DNA from: Halopiger goleimassiliensis
GTDB lineage: Archaea > Halobacteriota > Halobacteria > Halobacteriales > Natrialbaceae
NCBI RefSeq assembly: GCF_000455345.1
Contig: NZ_HG315690.1
Span: forward strand, 2,704,339-2,768,338
Direction of reading: 5' to 3'
Length of the DNA: 64,000 nt
Shown: piece after piece, positions 63,096 through 64,000 of the stretch
Layout: each line of letters starts with the position of its first letter
Numbering within the stretch: the stretch's first letter is position 1
Position numbers and translations under genes: made by a program
The notes under the pieces: generated by a model
Told to the model about the DNA's origin: nothing
The model's database searches: none
Seen by the model: the letters and a program-made list of their open reading frames with translations, nothing else

Positions 63096-64000
63096 ATGGA
63101 CGAGACGAACGGAGACCACACTAGACCAGCCCCCACGAGACGACGACTGCTCGCCGGTCTCGCCGGCGGAAGCGTCGTCGGAATCGCCGGGTGCGCGGAC
63201 GGTGCGTCCGACCACACTGGCGAGAAAACCATTACGATCGTTCCGCCGTTGAACCCGGCCGACAGCACCGATCGATGGGACCGGTGGGGCGGCATGACCC
63301 CCTACTGGACCCGCGTCGTCGAACCCCTCGTCTGGGGAACCGAGGAGATGCAACCGAAGCCGTGGCTCGCCACCGACTGGGAACCGACCGGCGATACGAC
63401 GTGGGTGTTCGAACTCCGCGAAGGCGTACGGTTCCACAACGGCGAAGAGCTGACCTCCGACGACGTCGTCCACTCCTACGAAAACGACATCCTCGAGCGC
63501 TACGGCGACTTCGTCTACGGCTGGCTCCACCTCGAGCCGGGAAGCGTCGAGAAGATCGACGAGTACACCGTCGAGTTTACGACCACCGACCCGTTTCCGG
63601 ACTTCCCCGGAACGATCGGCCACAACATGCTCGATATTCACCCACCGTCGGCCGATCCGTGGAACGGCGACGTCGTCGGAACCGGCCCGTTCACGCTCGA
63701 GCAAGTCGAGAACGGGCAGTACGTCGAACTCGGGACGCACGACGAGTACTGGGGAGGCGACGTCGAACCAGACGGGCTCACGTTCCGTGCAGCCGAGGAC
63801 GAAACCACGCGGACGAACCTGCTCGAGTCCGGCGACGCCGACGTGGTGTTCGAGCCGGCGAAACCGCGTCTGGGATCCCTGCGAGAACGCGACGAGTATA
63901 CCGTCGCGACCCAGCAGTCGTCGGGATCGACGTTCGTCTCGTGCAACCTGTACAGGGAGCCGACCGACGACGCGGACCTCCGGCGAGCGCTCAACTACGC
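63096..64000 (+). CDS. Peptide/nickel-type ABC substrate-binding lipoprotein (partial)
   Basis: Translated by hand from ATG 63096; it has no stop by 64000, so about 301 residues are visible and the C-terminus is missing. It starts with a Tat signal and lipobox (TRRRLLAGLAGGSVVGIAGC). The SBP_bac_5 family signature follows: VEPLVWGTEEMQPKPWLATD, WVFELREGVRFHNGEELTSD, and VVGTGPFTLEQVENGQYVEL. It binds peptides, nickel or other solutes outside the cell. Its permease genes should lie right of the window. Confidence 0.85.
   Translation, partial: MDETNGDHTRPAPTRRRLLAGLAGGSVVGIAGCADGASDHTGEKTITIVPPLNPADSTDRWDRWGGMTPYWTRVVEPLVWGTEEMQPKPWLATDWEPTGDTTWVFELREGVRFHNGEELTSDDVVHSYENDILERYGDFVYGWLHLEPGSVEKIDEYTVEFTTTDPFPDFPGTIGHNMLDIHPPSADPWNGDVVGTGPFTLEQVENGQYVELGTHDEYWGGDVEPDGLTFRAAEDETTRTNLLESGDADVVFEPAKPRLGSLRERDEYTVATQQSSGSTFVSCNLYREPTDDADLRRALNY

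Overview
The window is a high-GC stretch of a halophilic archaeal chromosome. Supporting signs are the acidic proteins (Asp/Glu-rich, Lys-poor), an archaeal A-type ATP synthase, a thermosome subunit, archaeal Trm1, an FAU-1 type RNase, an Lrp/glnA pair, HTH_10 (bacterio-opsin-activator type) regulation, Tat lipoproteins and leaderless promoters with a TATA box about 26 nt before the start codon. The GC-rich intergenic repeats recall Natrialbales-type haloarchaea, but that placement is inference.

Layout. 1-4.3 kb: a substrate-binding lipoprotein cut by the left edge, a Zn-ribbon protein, a small membrane protein, an acyl-CoA synthetase and a Tat lipoprotein. 4.6-12.6 kb: the A-ATP synthase operon atpHIKECFAB on the minus strand, with no atpD next to it. 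12.8-16.6 kb: a quinone-type methyltransferase and a cell-surface group (pilin, secreted protein, membrane-anchored winged-helix protein). 16.8-25.4 kb: PTPS, FAU-1, PrsW protease, a very acidic PRC-barrel protein, riboflavin synthase, a SBF-family transporter and a degenerate M24 peptidase. 25.4-32.5 kb: UvrD-like helicase, several small zinc proteins, Trm1 and a YihY protein. 32.6-42.2 kb: glnA/lrp, an ABC exporter, thermosome, PhoD and an epimerase.

42.3-54.1 kb is the most striking region. Five near-palindromic sites with a TAGG-N4-CCTA core resemble DtxR/Idr (iron-dependent repressor) operators. They lie at the promoters of a flippase-like protein, a GT75 (RGP-type) glycosyltransferase, a Tat ferric-type binding lipoprotein (followed by a large GT39-type membrane glycosyltransferase), a GT2 glycosyltransferase, and a gluconate-2-dehydrogenase-subunit-3/GMC oxidoreductase pair. 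A ferric-type ABC permease follows. This looks like an iron-responsive regulon joining iron import to glycan assembly and an exported flavoenzyme, a combination I do not recognise as a described system.

54-64 kb: SRAP protein, a stand-alone TnpB next to tRNA-Ser(GGA), RidA and threonine ammonia-lyase flanking a PRC-barrel protein, a GGCT-like protein, citrate synthase, an HTH_10 regulator, and a peptide-type substrate-binding lipoprotein cut by the right edge. No rRNA, CRISPR array or prophage was seen.
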